64,000 nucleotides of DNA from an uncultured Ruminococcus sp. (GCA_900544395.1 UQVC01000004.1:1-64000), one strand, 5' to 3'. Shown: positions 50,369 through 58,528, counted from the first letter of the stretch. Program-made: numbers and translations. Notes: generated by a model not told the origin, from the letters alone.

Positions 50369-50824
50369 ATGGCAGAGGAAAAGAAACCGGCAGAGCAGGA
50401 AAGCGCAAAGACAACTGCAAAACCTGCCGCAAGAAAGAAAACAACTGCAGCCAAAGCGCCAGCCAAAACGGTACAGAGAGTAAGGAAGAGCGCAAAAAAG
50501 GCAGAGCAGGCGGAAACAAAAGTAGAATTGAAGGAGGAACGAAGAATGGCACAGGAAGCATTAGGAATGGTTGAAACTAGAGGTCTTGTAGCATCTATTG
50601 AAGCAGCAGATACAATGTTAAAAGCTGCAAACGTAGTTTTGGTAGGAACAGAAAAAATCGGTTCCGGACTGGTAACAGTAATGGTTCGTGGAGACGTTGG
50701 AGCTGTAAAATCCGCAGTAGAATCTGGAGCAGAAGCAGCAGGAAGACTTGGTGAATTAGTGGCAACACACGTAATCCCAAGACCGCACACAGACGTAGAA
50801 AAGATTCTTCCGGCAATCAAATAA
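50369..50824 (+). CDS. Shell protein BMC-H with Lys/Ala-rich N-terminal extension
   Basis: 151-aa protein: residues 1-59 are a disordered Lys/Ala/Glu-rich extension (such as KPAARKKTTAAKAPAKTVQR), residues 60-151 a standard BMC-H domain (AQEALGMVETRGL to EKILPA). Both ends of the extension have good starts: GGAGG before ATG 50369 and AAGGAGG before Met60 at 50546. The gene may therefore make a long and a short protein. The basic extension could face the lumen and bind cargo or nucleic acid (inference). Confidence 0.9.
   Translation: MAEEKKPAEQESAKTTAKPAARKKTTAAKAPAKTVQRVRKSAKKAEQAETKVELKEERRMAQEALGMVETRGLVASIEAADTMLKAANVVLVGTEKIGSGLVTVMVRGDVGAVKSAVESGAEAAGRLGELVATHVIPRPHTDVEKILPAIK
50531..50548 (+). 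promoter_or_regulatory. Internal ribosome site and start inside a shell gene
   Basis: AAGGAGG (50531-50537), 8-nt gap, ATG 50546, in frame with the longer gene. Translation from here gives a 92-residue canonical BMC-H protein almost identical to the product of 49757-50038. Confidence 0.7.
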
Positions 50825-50882
50825 TTTTGGTTTCAAAAAATGCCCGAATCATTTCAGTCAGCGGTAACGGTTGCAAATGAGA

Positions 50883-50912
50883 GCATATGTGAGTGTAAAA
50901 ACTCACATATGT
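50883..50912 (+). other. Hairpin between shell gene and pduL
   Basis: 12-bp stem (one G-U): GCATATGTGAGT / ACTCACATATGT, loop GTAAAA. No T-run, so likely an RNA stability or processing element or a partial attenuator in the shell operon. Confidence 0.55.
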
Positions 50913-50966
50913 TCTTGTGCTACAGCCGGAACAACGGGCGGGCATGCATTGATGAGGAGAATTGGT

Positions 50967-51617
50967 ATGGACAATAATAATGTAGCATTGATTACAAAGA
51001 TGGTTCTGGAAGCGGTAGAAAAACAGAAATCTTCCGAAAAAGAACCAGGATATCTGGTGCCGGTAGGTGTATCTGCAAGACATATCCACCTGACACAGGA
51101 GCATGTGGAAGTGTTATTTGGGCCAGGATATCAGCTGACGAAGAAAAAAGAACTGATGGGCGGACAGTTTGCCTCCAATGAGACGGTTACAATTGTCGGC
51201 CTGAAGCTCAGAGCAATCGAAAATGTGAGAATTCTGGGACCTGTAAGAAGTAAATCCCAGGTTGAAGTTTCTGCCACAGATGCAATTAAGCTTGGAGTAA
51301 AAGCGCCAATCCGAGAATCTGGAAATATTGCAGGAAGTGCACCAATCGCAGTGGTCGGACCAAAGGGGGCGGTTTATCTGGATGAGGGATGCATTATCGC
51401 AAAACGGCACATTCACATGGCACCAAAGGATGCTATGGCAGCTGGAGTACACGATGGGGATATCGTATCTGTACAGGCGGACAATGAAAGAGGTACTGTT
51501 TTTAATCATGTACAGATTCGTGTGGATGACAGTTTTACACTGGAAATGCATATCGATACTGATGAAGCAAATGCAGCAAGGATTGCGACTGGACAGACTG
51601 TAAGAATTATAAAATAG
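50967..51617 (+). CDS. pduL: Phosphate propanoyltransferase PduL
   Basis: Microcompartment phosphotransacylase (216 aa) converting propionyl-CoA to propionyl-phosphate and free CoA. Zinc ligands in VGVSARHIHLTQEH and IIAKRHIHMAP; N-terminal helix (NVALITKMVLEAVEKQ) looks like a targeting tag. ATG 50967 follows GAGGAGA; the longer frame from 50871 runs through the hairpin and is not supported. Recycles CoA inside the shell for PduP. Confidence 0.94.
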   Translation: MDNNNVALITKMVLEAVEKQKSSEKEPGYLVPVGVSARHIHLTQEHVEVLFGPGYQLTKKKELMGGQFASNETVTIVGLKLRAIENVRILGPVRSKSQVEVSATDAIKLGVKAPIRESGNIAGSAPIAVVGPKGAVYLDEGCIIAKRHIHMAPKDAMAAGVHDGDIVSVQADNERGTVFNHVQIRVDDSFTLEMHIDTDEANAARIATGQTVRIIK

Positions 51618-51657
51618 AGACTTACATTAGAAAATCGCAAGAGGAAGTGAGGAAAGT

Positions 51658-51924
51658 ATGATAGCAGGAAAAGTAGTAGGAAGTGTTATCTCGACACGGA
51701 AATGTGAAAATTTGGTCGGCAATAAATTCATGATAGTGGATGTGCTGGATCATATGCAGACATCTGGAAAACAACTCATTGCGATTGACAAGATCGGGGC
51801 GGGAATAGGAGAATATGTGCTGGTTGCACAGGGAAGTGCTGCCAGAATCGGATGCAGCATGAGCGATGCTCCTATTGACGCAGCGATCGTTGGAATTATT
51901 GACGATGGAACAGGACTGGAGTAG
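51658..51924 (+). CDS. pduN: Pentameric vertex protein PduN/EutN (BMC-P)
   Basis: Shell vertex protein (88 aa) of the EutN/CcmL family: MIAGKVVGSVISTRKCENLV, MIVDVLD, and IGAGIGEYVLVAQGSAAR. Pentamers cap the corners of the compartment. It overlaps nothing; the next gene starts 7 bp later. Confidence 0.95.
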   Translation: MIAGKVVGSVISTRKCENLVGNKFMIVDVLDHMQTSGKQLIAIDKIGAGIGEYVLVAQGSAARIGCSMSDAPIDAAIVGIIDDGTGLE

Positions 51925-51931
51925 TGAAATT

Positions 51932-53278
51932 ATGGATATGAAAGAATTAAGCAGCATATTGCAGCAAAACGGAATTGTTGGTGCAGGTGGTGCAGGATTC
52001 CCGACTTATGCGAAACTGGATCAGCGTGCAGAAACAATTATCCTGAACTGTGCAGAATGTGAACCACTACTGAGATTACATAGACAGTTATTGGAAAAAT
52101 ATGCGCGTGAAATTGTGGATACATTTCACCTGGTAGGTCAGGCTGTAGGCGCAAAAGAAGTCATTATCGGAATCAAAAAAGCATATAAGCAGACAATTGA
52201 AGCTGTCGAAAATGTGATGGGAGCCTATCCGGAAGTACGGCTGGGACTGTTGGATGAAGTATATCCGGCAGGTGATGAAGTTGTTTTGATCTACGAAGTG
52301 ACAGGAAAGGTTGTGCGTCCGGGCGGACTTCCAATCGAAAGCGGCGTTGCAGTATTCAATGTTGAAACAATTTACAACGTATGGCGTGCTATGAATCAGC
52401 AGACTCCTGTTGTAGATAAACTGGTATCCGTTGTTGCCGAGGTAGAACATCCGGTGACAGTTCGTGTACCGATTGGAACTACAATCGAGGAAGTCGTTGC
52501 ACTGGCAGGCGGAACAACAGTAAAGGATCCGGTATATTTTATTGGCGGCCCGATGATGGGATTCATCGGAAGCGGTTCGCAGCCGGTTACCAAAACAACA
52601 AATGCGGTACTTGTATTGCCGCAAGATCATTATCTCGTGAAGAGAAAACGAAGCAAATCATCCATTGACATGAAACGTGCAGCTGCATGCTGCTGTCAGT
52701 GCTCAATGTGTACAGATTTATGTCCAAGACATCTGCTTGGACACCCGATTCAGCCACACTTGTTTATGCGTGCGGCTACATGCAAAGACGTTCAGCAGCC
52801 GAATATCTTTATCAACACATTCTTCTGCTGTTCATGTGGTGTCTGCGAATTGTATTCCTGCCCACAGGAGCTTTCTCCAAGAACACTGATGCTGGAATAC
52901 AAAAACGGACTTCGTGCGAACGGACTTCGCGCACCGGAAGTGACAGCAGCACCGGTAGGAGAAGAAAGATCTTACAGAAGAGTTCCTATGGAACGTCTGA
53001 TGTCAAGACTGGATCTGACAAAATATAATAAGGAAGCTCCGCTGGATGAATCCGTGGTTCCGGTAAAACGGGTAAAAATCATGTTGAGCCAGCACATTGG
53101 AGCACCTGCTTCCTGTGTTGTAAAACCGGGAGATATGGTAGTCAAAGGACAGATGATCGCAGAGCCGGCCAAGGGATTGAGCGTTGGAATCCACGCTTCA
53201 GTCAATGGTCTGGTAAGCGAAGTAAATGAGAAATATGTGGTCATAGAGACACAGGAAGGACGTGCAGATAATGAGTAA
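51932..53278 (+). CDS. pduS: PduS-like flavin/iron-sulfur electron-transfer protein
   Basis: RnfC-like protein (448 aa). N-terminal glycine-rich NGIVGAGGAGFPTYAKL, then NCAECEPLLR (flavin/NADH region), then two [4Fe-4S] motifs: CCQCSMCTDLC and CCSCGVCELYSC. A barrel-sandwich domain follows (KPGDMVVKGQMIAEPAKG). In cobalamin compartments PduS reduces the cofactor; here, with a glycyl-radical enzyme, it more likely moves electrons across the shell with PduT. I start at ATG 51932 (GGAG 51918-51921). Confidence 0.92.
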   Translation: MDMKELSSILQQNGIVGAGGAGFPTYAKLDQRAETIILNCAECEPLLRLHRQLLEKYAREIVDTFHLVGQAVGAKEVIIGIKKAYKQTIEAVENVMGAYPEVRLGLLDEVYPAGDEVVLIYEVTGKVVRPGGLPIESGVAVFNVETIYNVWRAMNQQTPVVDKLVSVVAEVEHPVTVRVPIGTTIEEVVALAGGTTVKDPVYFIGGPMMGFIGSGSQPVTKTTNAVLVLPQDHYLVKRKRSKSSIDMKRAAACCCQCSMCTDLCPRHLLGHPIQPHLFMRAATCKDVQQPNIFINTFFCCSCGVCELYSCPQELSPRTLMLEYKNGLRANGLRAPEVTAAPVGEERSYRRVPMERLMSRLDLTKYNKEAPLDESVVPVKRVKIMLSQHIGAPASCVVKPGDMVVKGQMIAEPAKGLSVGIHASVNGLVSEVNEKYVVIETQEGRADNE

Positions 53279-53819
53279 GGCAATTGGAATGGTAGAATAT
53301 AAGACTACTTCAGCAGGTGTCGTAGCGGCAGATTCTATGGTAAAGACTTCTGAAGTAAGCATTATCGAAGCGCAGACCGTATGTCCGGGAAAATATATCG
53401 TGATCATTACAGGAGACTTAAGTGCAGTCACATCTGCTGTTGAAAATGCAAAGACAATGCATGGAAAACATTTGATCAACAGTTTTGTACTTGGTAATCC
53501 GCATGAATCCATTTTCCCTGCAATTTATGGGGCTGCAGAAATCAAGGATGTATCAGCACTGGGTATCATTGAGTCCTATGATGCATCTTCTATCATCGTG
53601 GCAGCGGATGAAGCTGCAAAAACAGCAATCGTTGATTTGATCGAAGTGCGTCTCGCAAGAGGTATGTGCGGAAAATCTTATCTGATGCTGACAGGAGAAG
53701 TTGCGGCAGTAGAAGCTGCAATTGACAGAGCAAAAGAGGCAGTATCTGATGATGGTATGTATCTGGATTCTGCAGTGATCGCACATCCGGATGCACAGAT
53801 CCGCGATGCAATTTTATAA
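53271..53819 (+). CDS. pduT: Iron-sulfur shell protein PduT (BMC-T)
   Basis: Tandem BMC shell protein (182 aa), trimeric. Cys38 in QTVCPGKY sits at the position of the pore [4Fe-4S] ligand known in Salmonella PduT, so the pore probably holds a cluster for electron passage. The second BMC domain starts ALGIIESYDASSIIVAADEA. It overlaps the pduS stop by 8 bp, matching a functional pair. ATG 53271 is 10 bp after AGGAAGGA; the GTG at 53262 is too close. Confidence 0.93.
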   Translation: MSKAIGMVEYKTTSAGVVAADSMVKTSEVSIIEAQTVCPGKYIVIITGDLSAVTSAVENAKTMHGKHLINSFVLGNPHESIFPAIYGAAEIKDVSALGIIESYDASSIIVAADEAAKTAIVDLIEVRLARGMCGKSYLMLTGEVAAVEAAIDRAKEAVSDDGMYLDSAVIAHPDAQIRDAIL

Positions 53820-53842
53820 TTGAGAAATTCAGCCATGACAAG

Positions 53843-53889
53843 TATCAGAAAACAGAGATTTTCCAGAAGGAGGATTGTGTTTTCTGATA
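53843..53889. promoter_or_regulatory. Inverted repeat upstream of the deoR gene
   Basis: Perfect 12-bp arms TATCAGAAAACA (53843-53854) and TGTTTTCTGATA (53878-53889) with a 23-nt centre that contains AAGGAGG. Candidate operator or RNA stem; no fitting start codon follows the internal AAGGAGG. Confidence 0.5.
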
Positions 53890-53944
53890 TTTGTATACGG
53901 CAATAATAAAAGCTTTAAAACAGAATTTATCAGGGGGCAACAGG

Positions 53945-54709
53945 ATGCTGGCAATTGAACGACGTAATGAAATTCTGGAAAAATTACAGGCCGACCGCAG
54001 GGTAGTTGTGAGTGAATTGAGCCAGATTTATGAAGTGTCAGAAGAAACGATACGAAGAGATCTGGACAAGCTGGTGAATGACGGCTATGCGATCAAGAGT
54101 TATGGCGGTGCTGTGATCAATGAAAATATGAACATCGACCTGCCTTTCAATATCAGAAAGAATCGCAATGTAATTGGAAAACAGCGGATTGCAGAGCTTG
54201 TGTCGAAGCTCATACAGGATGGGGACAGCATCATGCTGGATGCCAGTTCCACAGCGGTTTATATTGCAAAAGGTCTGAAGGAAAAAAAGAATCTGACATT
54301 GATCACAAATTCCATGGAAATTGTGATCGAGCTTTTGGATATGTCAGATTGGAGAGTGTTATCCACGGGCGGGGTATCCAGAGAGGGCTCGTTTGCCCTT
54401 GTGGGAACACAGACGAACCGAATGCTGCAGTCCTATCATGCAGATAAAGCGATCATTTCGTGCAAAGGTCTGGATATGACAGCAGGACTTACAGATTCTG
54501 ATGAACTTCTTGCAGATAACAAACGGACGATGCTGGAGAATGCAAAAGAGAGGATTCTGGTTATCGACAGCAGTAAGTTTGGGAAAACCGCATTTATGAC
54601 AGTCGGAAAATTGAAAGATATCACGACCATCGTGACCGATGAAAAACCTGAGATGAAATGGCTGAAAGAATTCAGAAAGTTAGGGATAGAATGTATCTAT
54701 CCAGAATAG
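53945..54709 (+). CDS. DeoR-family regulator
   Basis: Sugar-phosphate-sensing repressor (254 aa). N-terminal helix-turn-helix (VVVSELSQIYEVSEETIRRD) and DeoR effector domain (IQDGDSIMLDASSTAVYIA, LITNSMEIVIEL, VDS/IDSSKFGKTAF region). ATG 53945 follows CAGGGGG. Situated inside the microcompartment operon, it likely controls this locus in response to rhamnulose- or fuculose-phosphate or DHAP (inference). Confidence 0.92.
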   Translation: MLAIERRNEILEKLQADRRVVVSELSQIYEVSEETIRRDLDKLVNDGYAIKSYGGAVINENMNIDLPFNIRKNRNVIGKQRIAELVSKLIQDGDSIMLDASSTAVYIAKGLKEKKNLTLITNSMEIVIELLDMSDWRVLSTGGVSREGSFALVGTQTNRMLQSYHADKAIISCKGLDMTAGLTDSDELLADNKRTMLENAKERILVIDSSKFGKTAFMTVGKLKDITTIVTDEKPEMKWLKEFRKLGIECIYPE

Positions 54710-54721
54710 AGGAAGGACGCT

Positions 54722-55867
54722 ATGAAGAGCTTTGATATCAAAACAAAGGTATACTTTGGAGACAACGCATTAGACCGTCTTTCAGAGATTCCTTATAAAA
54801 AAGTACTGGTTATTACTGATCCATTTCTGGCTCAGAGCAGTATGATCAATCTGATCACAGATCCGCTGAAAAAGGGAAATATCGAATACGATATTTTTCA
54901 GGATGTTGTACCGGATCCACCGATTGAAAAGATCAGTGAAGGTGTAAAAAAGATGCTGGAATACAGACCAGAGGCAATTATCGCAGTAGGCGGCGGTTCT
55001 GCGATTGATTCCTCCAAGTCAATCCGGGAATTTGCAATTCGTATTGAACATTACGGAGACGTAGGGTTGATTGCAATTCCAACTACAAGTGGTACTGGTT
55101 CAGAGGTGACATCTTTTGCGGTTGTATCTGATCCTGCAGAACAGAGAAAATATCCGCTGGTATCAAGAGAGATGACACCGGATGAAGCAATTCTGGATGC
55201 AGAGTTAGTAAAGAGTGTGCCGCCGTCTGTTACAGCTGATACAGGAATGGATGTATTTACTCATGCACTGGAAGCCTGTGTGAGCACAGACAGAAATGAT
55301 TTTGCAACTGCGTTGGCAGAAAAAGCGATTGAAATCTGTGGAGTGTTCCTGTTGAGAGCGTATTTAGATGGAAGTGACACACATGCAAGACAGAAGATGC
55401 ATTCCGCATCCTGTCTGGCAGGTCTTGCATTTAATTCTGCTTCTTTGGGATTGAATCATGGAATGGCACATCAGCTTGGTGCAACATTCCATATTCCGCA
55501 TGGTCGTGCAAATGCAATGCTGCTTCCGCATATCATTGAGTTCAACAGTGATATCAACAAACACAGTAAAAGTCAGGCAAAATATCTGCCAGCTGTAGAA
55601 AGATATAAAACAGTAGCCAGAATTTTAGGCCTGAGTAGTTATAATACGATCATGACGGTCAGAAACCTTGTAAACTGGGTGCAGTTTATGCTAAAAGAAA
55701 TGGATATTCCATTGTCTATTTCACAGATCGGAAAGATCTCCAAAGAAGAATACTTTGCGGAGATTGAACGTATGGCAGAAGCAGCGCTGGCTGACGGATG
55801 TACTGCAACGAACCCAAGAGTGCCGAGCAAGGCAGATGTTATGGAGATTTATGAGAGTCTCTGGTAA
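54722..55867 (+). CDS. pduQ: Iron-dependent alcohol dehydrogenase PduQ
   Basis: Fe-type alcohol dehydrogenase (381 aa) reducing propionaldehyde to 1-propanol and regenerating NAD+ for PduP. NAD region AVGGGSAIDSSKSI, TTSGTGSEVTSFAV, and metal ligands in GLNHGMAHQLGATFHIPHGR. It starts 12 bp after the deoR stop. Last gene before a terminator. Confidence 0.93.
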   Translation: MKSFDIKTKVYFGDNALDRLSEIPYKKVLVITDPFLAQSSMINLITDPLKKGNIEYDIFQDVVPDPPIEKISEGVKKMLEYRPEAIIAVGGGSAIDSSKSIREFAIRIEHYGDVGLIAIPTTSGTGSEVTSFAVVSDPAEQRKYPLVSREMTPDEAILDAELVKSVPPSVTADTGMDVFTHALEACVSTDRNDFATALAEKAIEICGVFLLRAYLDGSDTHARQKMHSASCLAGLAFNSASLGLNHGMAHQLGATFHIPHGRANAMLLPHIIEFNSDINKHSKSQAKYLPAVERYKTVARILGLSSYNTIMTVRNLVNWVQFMLKEMDIPLSISQIGKISKEEYFAEIERMAEAALADGCTATNPRVPSKADVMEIYESLW

Positions 55868-55897
55868 AAACAGAGAAAATTATGTGAATAAAAGTTG

Positions 55898-55939
55898 AAA
55901 AAGAGCAGAAGAAAGTGGATAACTTTTTCTGCTCTTTTT
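55898..55939 (+). terminator. Terminator after pduQ
   Basis: Long stem built on AAAGAGCAGAA / TTCTGCTCTTT with one bulge, 5-nt loop, T-run at 55935-55939. Confidence 0.9.
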
Positions 55940-55992
55940 GACGACTGCAAATACCGCAAAAACCATTCGAAATCCTCTCAAAATCGCAATTT

Positions 55993-56026
55993 TTGACAAG
56001 CTTTTCAAAAATAATTGTGGTATAGT
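55993..56026 (+). promoter_or_regulatory. Extended -10 promoter of rhaM with overlapping palindrome
   Basis: Extended -10 TGGTATAGT (56018-56026). Upstream at 55993-56008 is TTGACAAGCTTTTCAA, a 16-bp palindrome with one mismatched pair. Its TTGACA lies 22 bp from the -10, too far for a normal promoter. The palindrome is a likely regulator site. Confidence 0.55.
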
Positions 56027-56059
56027 AAACATAACAGAATATGACAGGAGGAAGGCAAT

Positions 56060-56374
56060 ATGGTAAGAAAAGGATTCAAGATGAAGTTATATCCGGATAT
56101 GGCAGAGGAGTACGAAAAGCGCCATAACGAGCTCTGGCCGGAAATGAAAGACATGATCCACGAATATGGCGGACGCAATTATACAATTTTTCTGGATCGT
56201 GCCACAAATGTGCTGTATGGATACATAGAAGTGGAGGATCTTGAAAAATGGGACAAGGGTGCGGATACTGCGATCAATCGGAAATGGTGGGACTTTATGG
56301 CAGATATCATGGAGACCCATCCGGACAACAGCCCGGTATGTACAGATCTCCACGAAGTGTTCCATTTAGACTGA
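56060..56374 (+). CDS. rhaM: L-rhamnose mutarotase RhaM
   Basis: Anomer-interconverting enzyme (104 aa) for L-rhamnose. Typical start RKGFKMKLYPDMAEEYEKRH with the active His, then HEYGGRNYTIFLD and INRKWWDFMADIM. AGGAGG precedes the ATG. Supplies the right anomer to RhaA. Confidence 0.95.
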   Translation: MVRKGFKMKLYPDMAEEYEKRHNELWPEMKDMIHEYGGRNYTIFLDRATNVLYGYIEVEDLEKWDKGADTAINRKWWDFMADIMETHPDNSPVCTDLHEVFHLD

Positions 56375-56383
56375 TCGGCCGGA

Positions 56384-57259
56384 TCAAATGAGAATCTCTT
56401 TTTGCATGTCCCGGAAATCTTTGGGAGAGATTCCATATTCTTTTTTGAATGCGCGATAAAAACTGGAGTAATCACCGAAGCCGAAGGCCTGATAGGCTTC
56501 GGTGATACTCATTTGTCCGAGAATGGCTTCCCTGCAGAGGGCAAGCCTTTTTTTGGTGATGTACTGGTGGATCGACAAGCCCAGATTATCTTTGAATACA
56601 TGAGCAATATGGTATTTGCTGACAAAAAATTCTCCGGCAAGCTTTTCCAGGGAGAGATCTTCGTCAAGATGTTCCTCAATATATGCGGCTACATTCTGGT
56701 ACAAAGTGTCTTCCAAATGTGCTTTTTGTGGATGCAGACGTTCATAGACCAGTCGGTTTAAGTATAAGAGCAGGTCATTGACGCAGAGCGGGATCTGCGC
56801 ATCCCGTCCAAAACGGTCAGAACGTACTTCTTCGATCAGACGAAGCAGTTTAGACTGGATGGCATTAAAAGTGATCCTGTCAGTTGGAAAAAAGTAATTT
56901 TGGCTGACCTGCACATGCTGCATTAAATAAGCATAATCCTTGGAAATCTGCATCAGGTGGCTGCAGTATTCCTGGCTGATCCAGAACACAAAACGCCGGT
57001 AGGGAGAGACCGTGCTGTGAATGATCGGACGATGTGGGATATGTGGCGGGACGAGTATGATATCTCCGAAATGAATCGGGTAAACTTCAGTTCCGATCTG
57101 AATGCTGACATCACCTTCCATAAAAAAGTAGAATTCATAATAATTGTGGGAATGCAGGTCTACTTTGGACAGATTGTGGTCATTATAATAGTAAAGTTCG
57201 AAATCCCGTGACAGCATATGCTGTCTTGTAATAAATGCTGTCTGCAGATTTTTCTTCAT
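56384..57259 (-). CDS. AraC-family regulator, divergent from uxuA
   Basis: Regulator (291 aa): cupin sensor (KVDLHSHNYYEFYFFMEGDV) and C-terminal AraC domain (LSLEKLAGEFFVSKYHIAHVF, GFGDYSSFYRAF). I start at 57259, behind AAAGGAG, and not 32 codons upstream. It ends 9 bp from rhaM and is divergent from uxuA, so it could control rhamnose or glucuronate genes. Confidence 0.9.
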   Translation of the reverse strand: MKKNLQTAFITRQHMLSRDFELYYYNDHNLSKVDLHSHNYYEFYFFMEGDVSIQIGTEVYPIHFGDIILVPPHIPHRPIIHSTVSPYRRFVFWISQEYCSHLMQISKDYAYLMQHVQVSQNYFFPTDRITFNAIQSKLLRLIEEVRSDRFGRDAQIPLCVNDLLLYLNRLVYERLHPQKAHLEDTLYQNVAAYIEEHLDEDLSLEKLAGEFFVSKYHIAHVFKDNLGLSIHQYITKKRLALCREAILGQMSITEAYQAFGFGDYSSFYRAFKKEYGISPKDFRDMQKEILI

Positions 57260-57405
57260 ATAAACTCCTTTAAAAGTATGCGCTGATTTTTGCAGCACAT
57301 GAATTTCTTTTTTAAGAGTAGCATGAAACAACAAGATTTGCAATGTATACAACAACTAAGTCAATGGTATTTTGGACAGTATTTTTTATAATGAATGTAA
57401 CAGAA

Positions 57406-57421
57406 TTACTGTGAACAGTAA
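57406..57421. promoter_or_regulatory. Palindrome in the uxuA promoter region
   Basis: TTACTGT-GA-ACAGTAA, perfect 7-bp arms. It lies 14 bp after a TATAAT at 57387-57392, a position suited to a repressor. No matching -35 was found. Confidence 0.5.
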
Positions 57422-57460
57422 TGTAACAAGACGATTTCAGAAAAGGAAGGTATGATAACT

Positions 57461-58528
57461 ATGGAAATGACACTCAGATGGTATGGAGCCAAATTTGACA
57501 CAGTAACGCTGAAGCAGATTCGCCAGATTCCGGGAGTAACAGGAGTGATCACAACACTGTATGATACAGCACCGGGAGAAGTGTGGAGCCGCGAACGTAT
57601 CCGTGCAATGAAAGAAGAAGTAGAGGCAGCAGGGCTTCATGTGGCGGGAATCGAAAGTGTAAATGTGCACGATGCAATCAAAACAGGGGCACCGGAGAGA
57701 GACCAGTACATCAACAACTACATCGAAACACTGGAAAATCTGGGAAAAGAAGATATTCACCTGGTATGCTATAATTTCATGCCTGTATTTGACTGGACAA
57801 GAACAGAGCTGGCAAGAATGCGTCCGGACGGTTCTACAGTACTTGCTTACACACAGGAAGCAGTGGATGCACTGGATCCGGAAAAAATGTTTGATTCCAT
57901 TGCAGGAGACATGAACGGAACGGTGATGCCGGGATGGGAACCGGAAAGAATGGAACATGTCAAAGAATTGTTCGAGATGTACAAAGAAATCGACGATGAA
58001 AAATTGTTTGAAAACCTGAAATATTTCCTGGAGAGAATTATGCCGGTTTGTGACAAATATGACATCAACATGGCAATTCATCCGGATGATCCTGCATGGA
58101 GTGTATTCGGACTGCCTCGTATCATCATCAATAAAAAGAACATTCTCCGTATGATGGAAATGGTAGATAACCCGCACAACGGTGTGACATTCTGCTCCGG
58201 TTCTTATGGAACAAATCTGGAGAATGACCTTCCGGATATGATCCGTTCCCTGAAAGGAAGAATCCATTTTGCACACGTGCGTAACCTGAAATTCAACTCT
58301 CCGACAGACTTCGAAGAGGCAGCACATCTGTCTTCTGACGGAACTTTTGATATGTATGAGATCATGAAGGCTCTTTACGAAATCGGATTTGACGGACCGA
58401 TCCGCCCGGATCACGGACGTATGATCTGGGATGAAGTGGCAATGCCGGGATACGGACTTTATGACCGTGCACTGGGAGCAACATATTTAAATGGTCTGTG
58501 GGAAGCTATTGAGAAAGGAGCCAGATAA
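57461..58528 (+). CDS. uxuA: Mannonate dehydratase UxuA
   Basis: Dehydratase (355 aa) converting D-mannonate to KDG. Start MTLRWYGAKFDTVTL and blocks GVITTLYDTAPGEVW, AIHPDDPAWSVFGLPRI, TFCSGSYGTN, HFAHVRN and RPDHGRMIWDE are those of UxuA. ATG 57461 has AAGGAAGG 10 bp upstream; ATG 57452 is too close to it. First gene of uxuA-uxuB-uxaC. Confidence 0.95.
   Translation: MEMTLRWYGAKFDTVTLKQIRQIPGVTGVITTLYDTAPGEVWSRERIRAMKEEVEAAGLHVAGIESVNVHDAIKTGAPERDQYINNYIETLENLGKEDIHLVCYNFMPVFDWTRTELARMRPDGSTVLAYTQEAVDALDPEKMFDSIAGDMNGTVMPGWEPERMEHVKELFEMYKEIDDEKLFENLKYFLERIMPVCDKYDINMAIHPDDPAWSVFGLPRIIINKKNILRMMEMVDNPHNGVTFCSGSYGTNLENDLPDMIRSLKGRIHFAHVRNLKFNSPTDFEEAAHLSSDGTFDMYEIMKALYEIGFDGPIRPDHGRMIWDEVAMPGYGLYDRALGATYLNGLWEAIEKGAR

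Noticed and set aside
50871..50966. N-terminal extension of pduL by 32 codons
   Set aside because: It runs through the intercistronic hairpin and lacks a ribosome site; the ATG at 50967 has GAGGAGA.
53869..53904. AAGGAGG followed by a GTG mini-frame of nine codons before the deoR gene
   Set aside because: The gap from ribosome site to GTG is only 3 nt, too short for normal initiation.
45268..55947. TTGACGACTG occurring at 45268 and again at 55938
   Set aside because: The second copy overlaps the pduQ terminator tail and has no -10 at the right distance; a 10-base match may be chance.
57437..58414. Long open frame on the minus strand (325 codons) opposite uxuA
   Set aside because: Cys/His/Phe-rich translation with no family motif, no ribosome site, and fully antisense to a well-supported gene.
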